DNA of 5,702 bases from Lachnospiraceae bacterium. Lineage in GTDB: Bacteria; Bacillota; Clostridia; Lachnospirales; Lachnospiraceae. Below the pieces are notes generated by a model. The model saw only the letters and a list, made by a program, of their open reading frames with translations. It was not told the origin of the DNA and did not search any database. How positions within the stretch are numbered: position 1 is the stretch's first letter; every line of letters starts with the position of its first letter. The translations under genes and the position numbers were made by a program. Of this stretch, positions 4,591-5,702 are shown piece after piece. Location of the stretch: contig JAAUZN010000076.1 of the NCBI GenBank assembly GCA_014804565.1, forward strand, positions 77,364-83,065. The letters run 5' to 3'.

Positions 4591-5466
4591 ATGTGGATTG
4601 CAGATAATTGGAAAGACTACGAAGTGTTGGACTGCTCAAAAGGAGAGAAGCTGGAACGCTGGGGCGAATACCTCTTAGTGCGTCCGGATCCCCAGGTCAT
4701 CTGGGATACCCCAAGAACAGACGGTCGCTGGAAGAAGAAAAACGGCCACTACCACCGCAGCTCCAAAGGCGGCGGCGAGTGGGAATTTTTTCATCTGCCT
4801 CAGGAGTGGAGCATCGAATACCGCTCTCTCACCTTCCGGCTAAAGCCCTTCAGCTTCAAGCATACCGGGCTTTTCCCTGAGCAGGCTGTCAATTGGGACT
4901 GGTTTTCTTCCATTATAAAGGATGCCCGGACAAAAGCGCCGGACAAGCCGTTCAAGGTCTTAAACCTATTCGCCTACACAGGCGGCGCCACTCTTGCCGC
5001 TGCCGCCGCAGGCGCCTCCGTAACCCATGTGGACGCCTCCAAGGGCATGGTTTCCTGGGCGAAAGAAAACGCCATCGCCTCCGGCCTCTCGGATGCTCCC
5101 ATCCGCTGGCTGGTAGATGACTGCGTAAAATTCGTGGAACGCGAGATCCGCCGGGGAAACACTTACGACGGCATTATCATGGACCCGCCTTCTTATGGCC
5201 GCGGCCCGAAGGGCGAGATCTGGAAAATTGAGGAGAATATTTTCCCCTTTATCTGCCTGGCGGCAAAGCTGCTGTCAAAGGATGCCCGGTTTTTCCTGGT
5301 AAACTCCTACACCACCGGGTTACAGCCCGCCGTGCTCACTTACATGATCCACACGGCCCTTGTACCACAGTTTGGCGGTCATGTGGAGTCCTCCGAGATC
5401 GGGCTTCCTGTCACCACAAGCGGCCTGGTGCTGCCATGCGGCGCCTCCGGAAGGTGGTTTACATAA
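4591..5466 (+). CDS. Class I SAM-dependent methyltransferase, RlmI/RlmK-like (COG1092 type)
   Basis: This is a predicted cytoplasmic S-adenosylmethionine-dependent methyltransferase, 291 residues, probably acting on RNA. The N-terminal part (MWIADNWKDYEVLDC, then ERWGEYLLVRPDPQVIW) is a family-specific lead-in rather than a clear PUA domain. The Rossmann catalytic core begins with motif I VLNLFAYTGG (residues 123-132), followed by the SAM-ribose acidic residue in HVDASKG (D148), an acidic pair DD (176-177), and motif IV DPPSYGRGPKGE (198-209). The next strand reads FFLVNSYTTG (234-243); the SCS-type cysteine motif expected in RlmI-like m5C enzymes is absent, so an m5C product is unlikely. The ATG is the first possible start, because TGA is in frame at 4579-4581, and AAGGA (4574-4578) precedes it. 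It is divergent from the S10 operon and overlaps the next gene tail to tail by 8 nt. The exact substrate cannot be told. Confidence 0.9.
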   Translation: MWIADNWKDYEVLDCSKGEKLERWGEYLLVRPDPQVIWDTPRTDGRWKKKNGHYHRSSKGGGEWEFFHLPQEWSIEYRSLTFRLKPFSFKHTGLFPEQAVNWDWFSSIIKDARTKAPDKPFKVLNLFAYTGGATLAAAAAGASVTHVDASKGMVSWAKENAIASGLSDAPIRWLVDDCVKFVEREIRRGNTYDGIIMDPPSYGRGPKGEIWKIEENIFPFICLAAKLLSKDARFFLVNSYTTGLQPAVLTYMIHTALVPQFGGHVESSEIGLPVTTSGLVLPCGASGRWFT

Positions 5467-5702
5467 TTCCGCTCAGCCGTGCGATCCCATACAGGAGAAG
5501 CAAGTGTACCGGATAGAAGCCATAGTAAAAGGCCTTCGGCAGCTGTTTCCCCCTCTCGCCGCCGTAACAGGCAATCAGAACAAAGGCGAAGAGCCCATAC
5601 ATCTCCCGGAGGGAAGAGTAAAACAACTCAACCACCGTAAACCTGCCGGCATAGCGGATACAGTATGAGCTCCACATGCCAAACAGCATAACAAACCCCG
5701 CC
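5459..5702 (-). CDS. TraX-family membrane protein, C-terminal part (cut by window edge)
   Basis: Eighty codons are present and the frame stays open to the window end, so the N-terminal part lies beyond base 5702. A methionine at 5687-5689 is probably internal. The visible part is hydrophobic, with about three membrane segments: around AGFVMLFGMWSSYC, LREMYGLFAFVLIACY, and AFYYGFYPVHLLLLYGIARL. The pattern YGGERGK followed by FYYGFYPVHLLLL is the C-terminal signature I associate with the TraX family (Pfam TraX; named for the F-plasmid pilin N-acetylase). In Firmicutes such proteins are chromosomal and of unknown substrate, so no conjugation role should be assumed here. It converges on the methyltransferase gene; the two coding regions overlap by 8 nt with no terminator hairpin visible. 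Confidence 0.8.
   Translation of the reverse strand, partial: AGFVMLFGMWSSYCIRYAGRFTVVELFYSSLREMYGLFAFVLIACYGGERGKQLPKAFYYGFYPVHLLLLYGIARLSGIM

Noticed and set aside
4608..5120. Alternative-frame open frames inside the methyltransferase gene.
   Set aside because: They are frame shadows of a gene with intact catalytic motifs.
1..5702. CRISPR arrays, tRNA or rRNA genes, insertion sequences, toxin-antitoxin or defence genes.
   Set aside because: None seen on either strand. The window is a core ribosomal-protein locus plus two housekeeping-type neighbours.

Overview
The window reads as a core-genome segment from a Gram-positive Clostridia-type bacterium, most likely a member of the Lachnospiraceae. 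That placement is an inference from recalled protein similarity: the long N-terminus of L22, the composition of L3 and L4, strong AGGAGG ribosome-binding sites throughout, and a TraX-like chromosomal membrane protein. No search was run.

Positions 1-4086 (minus strand) carry the start of the S10 ribosomal-protein operon in canonical order. Reading in the direction of transcription this is rpsJ (S10), rplC (L3), rplD (L4), rplW (L23), rplB (L2), rpsS (S19), rplV (L22) and rpsC (S3, cut by the window edge). All seven complete genes are intact. Spacing is tight (16-61 nt), with a 1-nt stop/start overlap between rplD and rplW and a Shine-Dalgarno sequence built into the rplB stop codon. The S10-L3 spacer, the longest, holds a small hairpin capped by a UNCG-type loop.

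Positions 4087-4590 are a divergent intergenic region of about 500 bp and the most informative part of the window. On the minus strand a well-formed sigma-A-type promoter (TTGCAT-17-TATACT) predicts a leader of about 240 nt ahead of rpsJ. The leader contains a bipartite long-range stem (8 + 8 bp), several local hairpins, and a pre-SD hairpin that competes with the long-range stem for the same bases. This looks like a regulatory mRNA leader. On the plus strand a second good promoter (TTGTTT-17-TATACT) lies back to back with the first; the two -35 boxes are separated by a 20-bp all-purine tract. Its predicted transcript begins at the foot of a roughly 130-nt imperfect hairpin that fills most of the 5' UTR of the next gene.

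Positions 4591-5466 (plus strand) encode a class I SAM-dependent methyltransferase of the RlmI/RlmK-like (COG1092) type, probably acting on RNA; its target is unknown. It lacks the cysteine motif expected for an RNA m5C enzyme of this group. Positions 5459-5702 (minus strand) hold the C-terminal part of a TraX-family membrane protein. It converges on the methyltransferase and overlaps it by 8 nt, with no visible terminator between them.

The protein-coding content is ordinary. The novelty candidates are RNA-level: the rpsJ leader and the hairpin at the methyltransferase promoter.
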